Assembly: GCA_018873225.1 (NCBI GenBank)
Contig: JAEILZ010000003.1
Location: 3,410,001 to 3,474,000 of the forward strand
Direction: 5' to 3'
Length of the DNA: 64,000 nt
Origin: [Phialemoniopsis] sp. UDSM-2020
Lineage: Eukaryota; Ascomycota; Sordariomycetes; Thyridiales; Thyridiaceae
Shown: piece after piece, positions 33,260 through 43,694 of the stretch
Position numbering within the stretch: position 1 is the stretch's first letter
Layout: the number at the start of each line of letters is the position of its first letter
Translations under genes and position numbers: made by a program
Notes under the pieces: generated by a model
What the model was told of the DNA's origin: nothing
Databases searched by the model: none
What the model saw: only the letters and a program-made list of their open reading frames with translations

Positions 33260-34205
33260 TGCATTGGTTTTGGTCGGAGAAGGGCGCGGCGTGCTGTCGA
33301 TCGTCGTATCTTGGAAAGGACCAAGTTCGTCTTGGGCACGTGTAAGAAAAATTTCAAGCCAGTCAATGAAATGACGTCCAGAATAAGGCTTGACTTGACC
33401 TGGCCAGTGCTTTTTAGGGGCTGTTCAGCGGGAACCACCCAAAGAGTGCGCCTAAATTCCGCATGCTGTGCCGCTGGGGCTCAAAAGGCTGACAGGTCCA
33501 CGGGTTGATCTGCTCCACTGCATCGGATCCCTCCAGACAGATCTGGATGGAAACCAACATCAACTCCACGATAGATGGGCGACAAGCATCTTTGAAACTG
33601 GCAAGGCTCAAAGTTTACTTCTGATGCCAGTGACCAGATAACCTCTCAACCAGAAAGCATCATCAAACACTGGATTAACTGGTCGAACCATATCAGTCAG
33701 TATTGTTAGAATGACCATTAGCTTTGCTCCAAATAGAGGATGGTGCTGATGACGGCGCCTCCTTGACGGGAGCTGTAGAGCTAACCCGGTTTCGCCACAA
33801 ACCCGAGGTGCTTTGACAGTCTAGCACTAAGACTAGTTCTTTATGAGTCTGGGCATCATTGACATTGACTATATATCCCTACTCTTACTAGCCAAAGATG
33901 TATCTACCTTGGGGCAATGTGAGTGATCCCTCCTCGGCCGGCTCGGACCACGGACTACCTATTCACTACTGTTGTTTGTCTTCACTTTCCTCTACTGTCT
34001 CTGCAAAAAAATTATGACACTTGTTTAACTGCTCGAGTTGATCGTCCTACGTCTGCCGGTATTTAAAGCGATTCTCTTCCCAAGCTAGTGTCTTCTCGGT
34101 CCTTGGATGATGTCTTATTCGCGAAGTCTACGCAAAGTCTTCGAATCTTGAGTCTTGGTGGACTCGTTATTGCGTCAGACTCTTTCACAAAGTCATAGTC
34201 TCATA
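33260..34205. other. Divergent promoter region, RRG9 / MpaB-like oxygenase
   Basis: A TATTTAAA element lies at 34060-34067, about 140 bp before the ATG at 34206, on the plus strand. No gene is visible in these 946 bp. Confidence 0.45.
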
Positions 34206-35708
34206 ATGAGTCTCGAGGATGAATGGCAAACGCACTGGGGCTATCGCTTCAAGTGGACGCCTGACCACCTGTCGAGCGAGCAACTCGAGCCCCTGGCTTT
34301 CACATACGATGCTCTAGCTTCAGAGGTGTTGGATAGACTCGACCATATCTCACCTCCAGAGCACCCTCCTTCACCTGAAGAGAAGCCTAGCGCAACTTCA
34401 GGAGCTCAAGATGTCTCGGGCGAGACAGAAAAGCCCAAGAAACCCCGGTTCCAGCGGGACTTCTACGAGTCGTTGAAGGACAATGCCTACAAGGACGAGA
34501 AACTCCACGAGATGTGGGAGCAGGTCAACACAGTCCCCGAGTGGGTTGACTGGGAGCAGATAGAGCGAGGCCAGCAGGTCTTCTACCGCTATGCCGGCCC
34601 GATCGTTGTTGCTGTGAGTTTTACCCTTGACTTCCTTTTACTCATGCATGACCAATACAGGCTGACACTCCACATCCAGCTTACGTTCCAGTCCCTAGTC
34701 GGCGGCATGGGCGGCCGCCGCGTTGTCGAGACACTTTCTCGCACGGGTGGCTTCGGCGTCAACGTCACGCGCCGGCGCCTCCTCGAGACCTTCCAGCACC
34801 TCCTCCAGGTGACGACCTCCCTGGAAGCCATCCAGCCCGGCGGCGCCGGCTTCGCCTCCAGCATCCGCGTGCGCCTCCTGCACGCCGCCGTACGCCGCCG
34901 CATCCTCCAGCTCACCGCCTCCAAGCCGGGCTACTACTCCGTCCCGGACCACGGCGTCCCCATCAACGACCTCGACAGCCTCGGCACCGTGACCGCCTTC
35001 TGCGGCACCCTGCTGTGGATCGGCCTGCCGCGCCAGGGGGTTCGCGCCACGGCCCAGGAGGAAGCCGACTACGTCGCGCTCTGGCGCTACGTCGCCTACC
35101 TCCTCGGCGCGCCCTGCTCGTTCCTCGAGTCGCCGCGCCGCGCCCGCGTCGTCATGGAGAGCCTGCTGGCCAGCGAGCTGGCGCCTAGCCCCACGGGCCG
35201 CGTCCTCGCCAACAACGTGCTGACGGGCCTCGCGGGCCAGCCCCCGATCTACGCCTCGCGCGCCTTCCTCGCCGCCGAGACGTACTGGCTCAACGGCGCG
35301 CTGCTCGCCGCCGAGCTGGGCATCGACCGCCCGCCGCTGTACTACTCGGCCCTCGTGGCGGGCCAGTGCGTCTTCTTCGCGCTCATGGCGTGGTCGGCGC
35401 GCCTGCTGCCGGCGTCGTGGGACGCAGGGCGGATCGCCGCGCGCAGGCGCCTCATGTACGCCATCACGGTGGAGAAGACGGAGCTCGGCGCCCTGGGCAG
35501 GGAGTCGGCGTTCGACTTCAAGTACATACCGAGCCTCGAGGCGCCGGCGACGGAGCTCGGCGCGCACGGCGAGGGATGGCGTCCGCCGCGCGGGGTGGAG
35601 CGGCGTAACTTGAAGTACCTCGCCGGCGCGGGGGTGGTTGCGGGACTGCTCGTGTGGGCCGGGCTCCGGGGCGCGTGGGCCGTGTCTGGGTTTGTGTGGC
35701 GGTGGTGA
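34206..35708 (+). CDS. MpaB-like / DUF2236 family ER-bound oxygenase
   Basis: The family includes the ER oxygenase MpaB' of mycophenolic acid synthesis and the bacterial latex-clearing protein; this gene lies alone, not in a visible metabolite cluster. The start is ATG 34206 (MSLEDEWQTHWGYRFKW); the frame upstream begins only with a TTG. An intron at 34614-34679 (66 nt, no stop, GTGAGT...CATCCAG) splits IVVA from LTFQSLVGGMGGRRVVETLS; spliced length is 478 aa. The DUF2236 core shows RTGGFGVNVTRRRLLETFQH, SIRVRLLHAAVRRRI and NDLDSLGTVTAFCGTLLWIG. Two hydrophobic stretches (SALVAGQCVFFALMAW and the last 25 residues) may be membrane anchors. After the intron nearly all third positions are G or C. 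The substrate is unknown. Confidence 0.85.
   Translation: MSLEDEWQTHWGYRFKWTPDHLSSEQLEPLAFTYDALASEVLDRLDHISPPEHPPSPEEKPSATSGAQDVSGETEKPKKPRFQRDFYESLKDNAYKDEKLHEMWEQVNTVPEWVDWEQIERGQQVFYRYAGPIVVAVSFTLDFLLLMHDQYRLTLHIQLTFQSLVGGMGGRRVVETLSRTGGFGVNVTRRRLLETFQHLLQVTTSLEAIQPGGAGFASSIRVRLLHAAVRRRILQLTASKPGYYSVPDHGVPINDLDSLGTVTAFCGTLLWIGLPRQGVRATAQEEADYVALWRYVAYLLGAPCSFLESPRRARVVMESLLASELAPSPTGRVLANNVLTGLAGQPPIYASRAFLAAETYWLNGALLAAELGIDRPPLYYSALVAGQCVFFALMAWSARLLPASWDAGRIAARRRLMYAITVEKTELGALGRESAFDFKYIPSLEAPATELGAHGEGWRPPRGVERRNLKYLAGAGVVAGLLVWAGLRGAWAVSGFVWRW
34614..34679 (+). other. Stop-free 66-nt intron in the MpaB-like gene
   Basis: Strong donor GCT|GTGAGT and acceptor CATCCAG|CTT in phase 0. 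Unspliced it adds 22 residues (VSFTLDFLLLMHDQYRL...) between IVVA and LTFQSL, which breaks a conserved family segment. Confidence 0.8.
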
Positions 35709-36461
35709 AAGATGTCTGGTACGGTTATTGGCGGGAGCACGGGAGAAGGTTATGATACCCAAAAGATTCACATAGATGAAAAGAGCTGCGAGCATAAGAG
35801 GCTGAGGAGCCTCACTGTTGTTGCATCGGGGTGGAGTTGATGGGTCTGATTCATCTTGCATTGTTATCAGCGATGTTATGGCCACAATAAGCATATTTAT
35901 CAACCACGATCTATTCGATCTGCGAACCGTTTCGTGTCACAAAGAGGTCTCATCGTAATGCCAAGACAAGGGAACTTTGAGCGATCTACCATGTGTCAGA
36001 TGAGTGTTTTGAAGTTCTTTTTTATTCTGAATCTCTTCCCGTCTTCCTTTGCTTCTAGAAGCTCGGGTTTGAAACATGCAAGGCAAGTATTACCGACGTG
36101 CCCTGAGCTAATTGTACAAGACGGGTCACATACAACCTGAATATGCATCAGGTGTATGTGCCCTAAGAGGCAGTATACGTCCCCAACCCGCCCCTGCGGA
36201 TACCTGCTCTCTCGATCCTCCTCGTCAATTTCTTCTGCGTTTTCAATAATGATGATGATATGCGCTCGATTGTGATTTGATGATGATTGACGCCTTTCGA
36301 TTCCATAATACCCGTATCCCGCCCTTCAACGCCATTACGTGCGATAGGAAAAAGGGGTTCATAACCCCGTAAAAAAGAAATAAAGCCATGTATGAACTTT
36401 TAGAAGTTGTGGTAGAAGCGAAGAAGTGACTAATTCCGTCCTCCGTGCTGCACATGCCCTT
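35709..36461. other. Convergent 3' space, MpaB-like gene / calcipressin
   Basis: These 753 bp contain AT-rich presumed 3' UTRs and no supported gene. Confidence 0.45.
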
Positions 36462-37271
36462 TCACGCATCGTGCATCAGCTCGACGGGCGGGCGGGACGT
36501 GTGCGCCATGAGCGGCTTCTCCTTTGTGAACTCGGGCGCCGCCATCTCCTCGGGCTCGTCCGTCATGTCGTGCACGGCGATGGCCGGCAGATTCGGGCTG
36601 CTGCCGTGGTCCTCAGGCTGATATATCAGCGTAGAGCTACGGCTACGCATGCCTCTCCTCGGAGCGCCGTCGACAGGGCTGATAGGGCTGTTGGTCTCGG
36701 ACGCAGTGAAGTCGTCCATGGGACCGTGGTGGTGGTGCAGCTTAGCGAGTGCGTCAGCGAGGTCTTCGGCGTGGACCTCCTTGTTGGGGGCGCCCTCGAG
36801 GCGCATCTCCCAGTCGTGCGGCGGGGAAGGAGGAGGGCTGATGAAGAAGAGCTTGCCGGCGTCGGGCAGGGCGAGGTGTTGGACGGCGTCACCGCCGAGG
36901 TCGAGGGGCGTGTGGCGGCCAAAGTAGACGTGGCAGCGCTCGCCGAGAATGGCCTCGCCGTCCCAGATGGAGCGGACCTGGATGGCGGCCTCCTCCGAGA
37001 AGAAGGAGATGATGATGCGGCGGAAGGACTTGAGGGGCGCCCAGGTGTGAACGGGCGCCGTGTGCTCGATGAGCTCGCGGATGGTCTGCAGATTGTCCGG
37101 GCGAAATACGTCAAGGTCCTGCAGGTTGGTGAAGAGCAGCGTGTTGGAGGGCGGCGTGGGCTGCTGCAGCGGCGGCAGGTTGGAGAGGTCGAGGGTCAAC
37201 GATTTCTTGGAGGAGCGCGAGGACGCGGTCGAGGTCCGCGTGGGAGGCGATGGCCTGAACTCTTCAGACAT
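36462..37271 (-). CDS. RCN1: Calcipressin (regulator of calcineurin)
   Basis: Calcipressins bind and modulate the phosphatase calcineurin, tuning Ca2+ and stress signalling. One exon from ATG 37271 encodes 269 aa. A Ser-rich N-terminus leads into an RRM-like half (NTLLFTNLQDLDVFRPDN, FRRIIISFFSEEAAIQVRSIWDG, RCHVYFGRHTPL). The family hallmark is the SP-repeat ISPPPSPPHDWE at about residues 144-155, whose serines are known phosphorylation sites in the family. The C-terminal part is Ser/Pro-rich (TNSPISPVDG) and ends RPPVELMHDA; PPVELM is a weak candidate for a calcineurin-docking PxIxIT-like site. Many C-ending codons, no intron. Confidence 0.92.
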   Translation of the reverse strand: MSEEFRPSPPTRTSTASSRSSKKSLTLDLSNLPPLQQPTPPSNTLLFTNLQDLDVFRPDNLQTIRELIEHTAPVHTWAPLKSFRRIIISFFSEEAAIQVRSIWDGEAILGERCHVYFGRHTPLDLGGDAVQHLALPDAGKLFFISPPPSPPHDWEMRLEGAPNKEVHAEDLADALAKLHHHHGPMDDFTASETNSPISPVDGAPRRGMRSRSSTLIYQPEDHGSSPNLPAIAVHDMTDEPEEMAAPEFTKEKPLMAHTSRPPVELMHDA

Positions 37272-39457
37272 GATGTGTGGTGGGTTTTGTGATTTGTTGG
37301 AGGGAGGGAAAGAAGAGGTGGAAGAGACGAGGTCGTGCGAATCGTCCTTCTGTGTCGAGTTCCCCGCGCGAGTGCGTGTACTTATATGTAAGGGTGGAGT
37401 TGCGTGGAGGTGCAGACTAGGGGGGTCCGGAAATGCGCCAGTTGCGATTCGTGGTTCACCGGCGTAGAGGGAGTTTCCGTTGAGAACGTTTCAGGAAGAG
37501 TTGGTACTAGGACTTGGAGGAGGAAGAAAGTGAAGATGGCAGATTTGGAGAGAAAAAGCGATGTGGTGTGTTAAGTAATTGTAGGTGTGGGTGCGTCTTT
37601 TGCCTCTTTTTATCACGGACGTCTCGGATCACGGGCCAAATTGAATCTGGATGGATGAATCAATCAATGTCCATGCCGGCCTGAAAACGCAGCACAGCAG
37701 GCTTTGAGAAGGCTGAGCACAGTCCCTAGAGGGGAAAAAAAGGGTCCATCCAGTTGAGTCGAGGTCACCGCACATGCTATGCCGGCTCCCCTGTTCCAAA
37801 CCCCTGGTTCACTAGAGCGGGCTCCTCTTCACTGTCGTGTCCCGCACCAGCGCCAAACTTCCAAGCCACTCACCTGCCCGTATCCCACGTAGACATCACG
37901 CCGCAGATGCTCGTCCATGTTTCGCCCCGCAGAATTCAGTCGAAGAGTCGCCGCCAGCCGCTCTCTCGTTTTGTCGCCACACCAGTCGTCGGCCAAGCGC
38001 CCTATCCTCCGTCTTCACGGTCCAGAAGCGCTGGGCCATCCGGTCATGCCCTTGACTGATTGGCGAGTCAGCTGCTCCCAACAGAAACAGCTTTTTTCCA
38101 AGAGCACAGCCCCAAAAAGCTCCGGACCAAGCGGACAGAACAGAAGTTCGGATGGAGGTGCGCTGTAACGCGACCCCAAACCTCCCTCAAGTGATCATGC
38201 TCTGCTCGCTGCAGCATTCTTCCGGCGTGGCATTCGAACCCTGCCCCCCGAGTTTCAGCGGATCGGATGGATCGTCCAAGCATCTTGCGGCGGCCTCCAG
38301 TAGCGTTTCCCCTTCCCTCCAATCCTGCATCGCCAATTCTTCATCCACTGCCGCAGGCCTCTTGGCCCAGCACGGAGCCCCCACATATTACGATGGGGGC
38401 CTCCACTGAACAAAGCCACTGACCAGCACCGGTAATCTCCATTCTCCCACCTGCACTTGAATGCACCGCCCGCTTCGCTCAACAACCAGCTCGACGCGGC
38501 ATGCGTCAGTCAAGACAAGACCCGTGAGGCTGTCCCATCTGGTCTCTCATTTCCCTACCATGAAGCGGCCCTTGCATATGACGATGACATCACGCCCCCA
38601 AATGCGAGCATTTCTTGGCCAGAACCTGAAAGTTTTGAATGCACCAGACTGCAAGAGGGAGCCCTCCGCAGCTCCGTCTCGGGGGCCTCCCGCCTCCGAC
38701 AAACTACGCTAGTGTCCTCCCCCGCATTCTCGGCCCTGCTTGTGTCGATCTGCCGGTCGGTATCTAACTTTCGAATTGTCTCGCGACCACCGGGCAGCAC
38801 ATCCTCCCTGTACCAGGCAATAGGTAGTGATTGGTATCTCTTAGCACAGCCCTTTCACTGACACAAGTCCCAAAGGATCTTTGGTAGTTAGTCATCATCT
38901 CACGTATAAGCCATCAACACGTAATTGAGCACTGCGGCAAAGCCAGAGTCATGCCATGGCAAAGGAGGCGCTGCTGCTGGTAGTCGACCTAGCGAATATC
39001 GCTAAAACGTAGCGACCTTGAGGCGTAGATACGTTGCCAAGCAATGCGAAAGGAGACTTCTGGGCTGATTCGTCTCTTGAAGTGGTAAAGGTAGGTTAGG
39101 TAAATGACAAATCCCGGTGAGTTATTGACCTGTATGAATTTGGTGGAATGAACTTTCACCCAAGAGTCAACATCTGGGCAAAGGGATCGAGAACTCAGCC
39201 TGCAACATTCGTATCATTACAAGTCTTCTGACCCGATCTTCGTTTTACACATTTCGATACACACATCGTACATGGTCTTGACTTCCCCTTAGCCACGAGC
39301 CCGTCTGATTAAGCTCCTTGGCTGCGAGCACTCAGCCTCTCTCCCGGCGCGCCGGTATACGACCATACGCGCAATAGGCTTTCAACACAAAAGTCAGCCG
39401 CCCCCTCCCCCTTGCGCCTCTCCAACAAAGTTGTTTGCGTTTGAAAATGCTCATCCA
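37272..39457. other. 2.2 kb intergenic region, calcipressin promoter side
   Basis: Several 60-130-codon frames occur on both strands (for example plus 38457-38861 and minus 38187-38384) without recognisable domains or consistent frame, so none is called. A T-loop-like TTCGAAT on the minus strand near 38232 has no matching tRNA stems. Confidence 0.45.
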
Positions 39458-41015
39458 CTACCGGATCTCAACGCCAAGGCGCTCCACCAAAGCCTTGGTG
39501 ATCTCGCTGTGCAGGCCATTAGTCTCCTCGTTTGTCAGTGTCCGCTCCAGGCTCCGGTAGTTGATCCGGTAACACATGCTGCGCCTCCCAGTCTTGGGGT
39601 GCGTGAATTCGTCCGCCAGCTTGACGTCCTCGACGATGTCGCCCGCTACGTTGCGGATCACCTCCATGACGTCGTTCTCGTGGAAGTCGTGCACATTGGC
39701 CTTGGTGTTGCCGCCGGCCGCCGACGACGATCGCAGCCAGAAGGACACGTCCTTGTAGCAGGCCGGGTACTTGGAGAAGGGGACAAAGCGTTTCAGGAGG
39801 TCGAGATTCTCTGACACGCCCGTGAACTGGGTAAGGAATCGCTCGTCCTGTGACCAGAATAGTCGGATGTCGGGAATCTGGAACAGCAGCATGGCGATGC
39901 GGTCTAGGCCCATGCCAAAGGCCCAACCGACCTGTGACCCAACGCCGGCGTTGATCAGAATCTCTTGCTTTGAGACTCCTGAACCCAGGCACTCGAGCCA
40001 GTCGCCATTGTAATATACCTCAAGCTCCCATGAAGGGCTGGTAAAGGGGAAGTATGCCTCGACCCACCTGACCTTGAGAGGCTCGTCAACAAAGTCGGGG
40101 TCTGCCTTGACAGCAGCAGCCTTTGCCCGGCTGAAGATCTCGACAACAACGAGCTCCAATGACCTCTTGAGGTGAGCCGCAACGGCCTCAGCCTCGGCCG
40201 GGGAGTGGTGCTCTGCTTGCAGCGGATTCCGCTCCGGGTGAAAGGGCGGGTTAGGGTCCTCTACCTGGATATTATGCTTAGGAAGCTTCTCCAGATCCGC
40301 CCAGACGGCGGCGGCAATGTCGCCGTTGGGCACCTTGGTCCGGTCCCAAACCCGGGCACACTCCATCTGGTGGAAGACCGGGTAGTGGGTCCGGTCGACC
40401 TCGTCCCGCCGGTACACATCGGCGCTGATGAGGTAGCCGTCGCTCGCGTTCGCCTTGAAGATCTCGAGCTCGTGCGCGCTTGTGTGCGTCCGCAATAGTG
40501 TCTCCTTGTTGATGTAGTACGTGTCTGACTTTGCCCGGCCGGGGTGGTCATCCGGGAAGCCTAACGAGTCGAAGTTCTCGAAGGTGGACACGACGGGATC
40601 GAAGGTGTTGTAGGTCTTGAATGTCGCCCTGGGGAACTTGGACTCGACAATCTGCCTCGTGATAGCAATCGGGTGGTCCTTCTGGAGGTGTAACTTGCGA
40701 GAGGTGGCACTCGCGACGTTGGAGGGGACGTTGAACCACTCGTCGGTCCTATAGGTCCGACCATTGAGCTCGATCGAGGATGGCTGTTTCGGCCGGCCGG
40801 TTGCTGCCGCTACGGTTGATGATGCTGCATCGTGTGTCAGTCAATTGCCTTGGGAACGAATCGCATATCACGATAGTACGGAGGGACTGACCGGACGAGT
40901 AGGCTGCCCGCCAGCATCGCGGCGAGCTCCTCTGTAGGTTAGCTGTAGAGCGCAGGCATGACAGGCGGGCAACTGTAGGCGCAACCCGTGGTAGGAGACG
41001 CCATGGAGATGCCAT
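39458..41015 (-). CDS. MSF1: Phenylalanyl-tRNA synthetase, mitochondrial
   Basis: This monomeric class II enzyme charges mitochondrial tRNA-Phe. Exons 41015-40892 and 40824-39458 encode 496 aa. Exon 1 gives a mitochondrial presequence (MASPWRLLPRVAPTVARLSC...). The intron join reads YSSASSTVAAATG. The body starts LNGRTYRTDEWFNVP; class II motifs are FHQMECARVWDR (motif 2) and GWAFGMGLDRIAMLLF (motif 3). The C-terminal anticodon-binding (FDX-ACB) domain starts near residue 390 (FVPFSKYPACYKDVSFWL) and ends LVERLGVEIR. The enzyme is of the usual length. DIC1 is divergent 0.7 kb away. Confidence 0.95.
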
Positions 41016-41702
41016 ATCTGGTGTGCGACCAATTTGGACTTCAGAGGAGAGACCGATACCAGACCTGGTCCTCAATGTCTTCCTTTGTGCCCACACTCGA
41101 CTGCAATGCGACTTGGCTGGCCGTATCTTTCTCGATTTGGGGATCAGCTCATGATGGGCAGAAAATGTTCAGGCGGTCTCATGCGCTAAGCAAGCCTATC
41201 AAGCTCTCCAGGTCTTGTGCTAGAATGGGGTCCGAGCTTCTCCAACTCGCCAAGATTTTGCTGCATGCCTCAAATGCTCCTTTCTCTGCAGGGACCCTCA
41301 CAACGGGAATGCCGCATGGTTTTGGGGTTCAGTCCATCGGATCTTAGCCGCTCCTCAACTCCACCTCACACTTCACAATCGCCGCTGTTGGTCGCCTTTT
41401 CCCTTGTGCCGTCATCAATCGCGCCTCCACTCGGCCTCAATCGGTCCAAAAATTATGACCGAATTACTTTTGATACCCCAATTCTGAACTCCCGGCGCCT
41501 GTGCCGAACAACAACGTGAAAGGGCCGCATCCGATCGCTACCCGGTATCGTTACTTTTGATCCCGTACTTTTTGATAATTAATCATCCTTTTGTCCTTTC
41601 ACTTCTTTTCTTGCATGTGGTCGCAATTGGAAGCTCCAATCACTGTACTGCTGCTCAGTCAGATGCGCCTAAGGTGAGAGAAGATTGTGTCATACTGCAA
41701 TC
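41016..41702. other. Divergent promoter region, MSF1 / DIC1
   Basis: Both neighbours are mitochondrial proteins transcribed away from this 687-bp interval. The part before 41703 is T/C-rich (about 41560-41625). No gene seen. Confidence 0.5.
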
Positions 41703-42958
41703 ATGCAGGCCGTCAAGTCCAGCGACCCGCCGGCGGTGCCAACACCTGCTCCTAAGAAGAAGCAGGATGGAGCCAAGGCGTCGATTCACTATCCGTTCTG
41801 GTTTGGAGGCAGCGCCAGCTGTATGGCTGCCTTTGTAACACATCCCCTGGATCTAGGTGAGTTTGTCATGTCCCTCACCCAATCTCATTGTCGCGACATG
41901 AGGGTTGTCATCCCATGTTGCGCGTGTGCGCGCATCACAAGAGACTAACATGTGAAAACAGTCAAGGTATGACACCCACCTTTCCCCAAGGTTCAGACCG
42001 CTGTTGTCGTACCCACCAGCAGGCCGACGCAACCGCAACAGAAGCTATACCGTTACTGACTTTCCCTCAGGTGCGACTGCAGATGCGCACGGGCGACATG
42101 CCCAAGAACATGAGCGGCACCTTTGTCCACATTATCCGCAACAACGGCGTCCTCGGCCTCTACAACGGCCTCTCCGCCTCCGTCTTCCGCCAGATCACCT
42201 ACTCCACCGTGCGCTTCGGCATCTACGAGGAGCTCAAGGCCCGCGCCGACGCCCGCGCCCGCGAGCAAGGCAAGCAGCGCCCTTCGTCCCTGACCCTCGT
42301 CGGCATCGCCACCGTGTCGGGCTTCATCGGCGGCTTCGCCGGCAACGGCGCCGACGTGCTCAACGTGCGCATGCAGCACGACGCCGCCCTGCCCCCCGAG
42401 CAGCGCCGCAACTACAGGCACGCGCTGCACGGCCTCGTCACCATGGCCCGCGAGGAGGGTCTCGCGCGCAGCTGGCTGCGCGGCGTCTTCCCCAACGCCG
42501 TGCGCGCGGCGGCCATGACGGCCTCGCAGCTCGCCAGCTACGACACGTGCAAGCGCCTGCTCATGGCCAACACGCCCATGGGCGACACCCTCTCGACGCA
42601 CTTCACCGCCAGCTTCATGGCGGGCGTCGTCGCCGCCACCGTCACGAGCCCCATCGACGTGATCAAGACGCGCGTCATGGCCAGCGGCAACCATGGCCTC
42701 GGCAGCGCCGTCAGCGAGCTCTTCGCCGCCGACGGCATGCGCTGGATGTTCAAGGGCTGGGTGCCCAGCTTCCTGAGACTGGGACCGTAAGTGTTTCTCT
42801 CTGCTTTCCCTTCGCTACGAGCAGCCAAAGCTATAAAGTGCTCAGAATAGTTGACTGACTATTGCTCTCCCACTTTTTCTAGGCATACTATTGCGACTTT
42901 CGTCTTCCTAGAGATGCACCGCAAGGTCTACCGCAAATCCAAGGGCCTAGAGAACTAG
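41703..42958 (+). CDS. DIC1: Mitochondrial dicarboxylate carrier (SLC25 family), with 5-nt microexon
   Basis: Dic1 exchanges malate or succinate for phosphate across the inner mitochondrial membrane and feeds the TCA cycle during growth on C2 compounds. Exons are 41703-41856, 41962-41966, 42071-42786 and 42883-42958 (316 aa). Three carrier repeats are visible: FWFGGSASCMAAFVTHPLDL-VKVRLQ, then GGFAGNGADVLNVRMQHD and AGVVAATVTSPIDVIKTRVM, each with the P-x-[DE]-x-x-[KR] signature (degenerate in repeat 2). The second exon is only TCAAG and supplies most of V-K in the first signature. NVRMQHDAALPPEQRRNY is typical of Dic1 rather than other carriers. Exon 3 is almost entirely G/C-ending. Confidence 0.93.
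41962..41966 (+). other. 5-nt microexon of DIC1
   Basis: Context is AAAACAG|TCAAG|GTATGA. It joins GAT CTA G to GTG CGA CTG as D-L-V-K-V-R-L, exactly the carrier signature PLDLVKVRLQ. Skipping it removes the essential basic residue and shifts the frame. Confidence 0.9.
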
Positions 42959-43694
42959 ATCTTTTTGCTTTTTTTGTTCTTCTGCATAGAGAAAGAGGGT
43001 TGTCCAGATGGATAGGGTGGGCATCTTCTGTTTCCGTTTCATTCGCATGTTCTCCCGCATTAGAGAGGAGGTTTGTACCTGGCAAAGATGGCGTTGTTAT
43101 TGTTTTCTTGCTTCTCCATGTTCTCTTCTGTCCAGAGTCATCTGGACGCAGGAAAGACACGAAGAGCAAAACCGGAATTCTGCATAAAGTCATTACATTG
43201 GCGTTGGATTTTGCTCGATGGGGACGCAGACGGGGTCCCCCTTACCCTTATACATAAGCGACAAGCGTACAGCTAGTCACACAAGTTGCAAATAGGGAAT
43301 CATTCAGTGTTCGTTGTGTTATTTGTCCTCTTCCATTAGAATTCCTAGTGTACGATCCTATTCCTACCGAGAACCTAGCCGTCTCTCGCATGAGCGAAGC
43401 ACAAAGTGGTCTCAGTGTCCTAGAGAACAAGAAATTCTATACCTAGTTTCGAAGAAGCGAGACCTGCCTCTCCAAATGTTTCCCATTCATACCGTGCAAT
43501 GTAGGTTTTGATATCAAGTCCCCACATGCGTTCAAATGCAACGCCCAGATCTTTTTGTCGAGCCGTGCCAGCCATAGTGTTACACGCAATGCCGAATGCT
43601 TTCCTTTCCTGACAACGCCAAAAGTCCATAACCTAGAAACGCCAATGCTAGAAGCGCAGAATGCAAAAGGTCGTGTTGTGACAACGTGACGAGT
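42959..43694. other. Convergent 3' space, DIC1 / RPB3
   Basis: These 736 bp between two stop codons contain no recognisable gene. Confidence 0.45.

Noticed and set aside
34206..35708. Secondary-metabolite cluster around the MpaB-like oxygenase
   Set aside because: The neighbours are RRG9 and calcipressin, with no synthase, transporter or cluster regulator nearby.
34695..35903. 402-codon minus-strand frame opposite the MpaB-like gene
   Set aside because: It is Arg/Glu/Gly-rich antisense of a very GC-rich coding region, where stop codons are rare on the other strand.
38187..38384. T-loop-like TTCGAAT on the minus strand, possible tRNA
   Set aside because: The flanking bases do not form a T stem and no acceptor or anticodon arm can be placed; the region is also part of an unremarkable open frame.
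42053..42694. 213-codon minus-strand frame opposite DIC1
   Set aside because: Antisense shadow of G/C-ending carrier codons; no domain.
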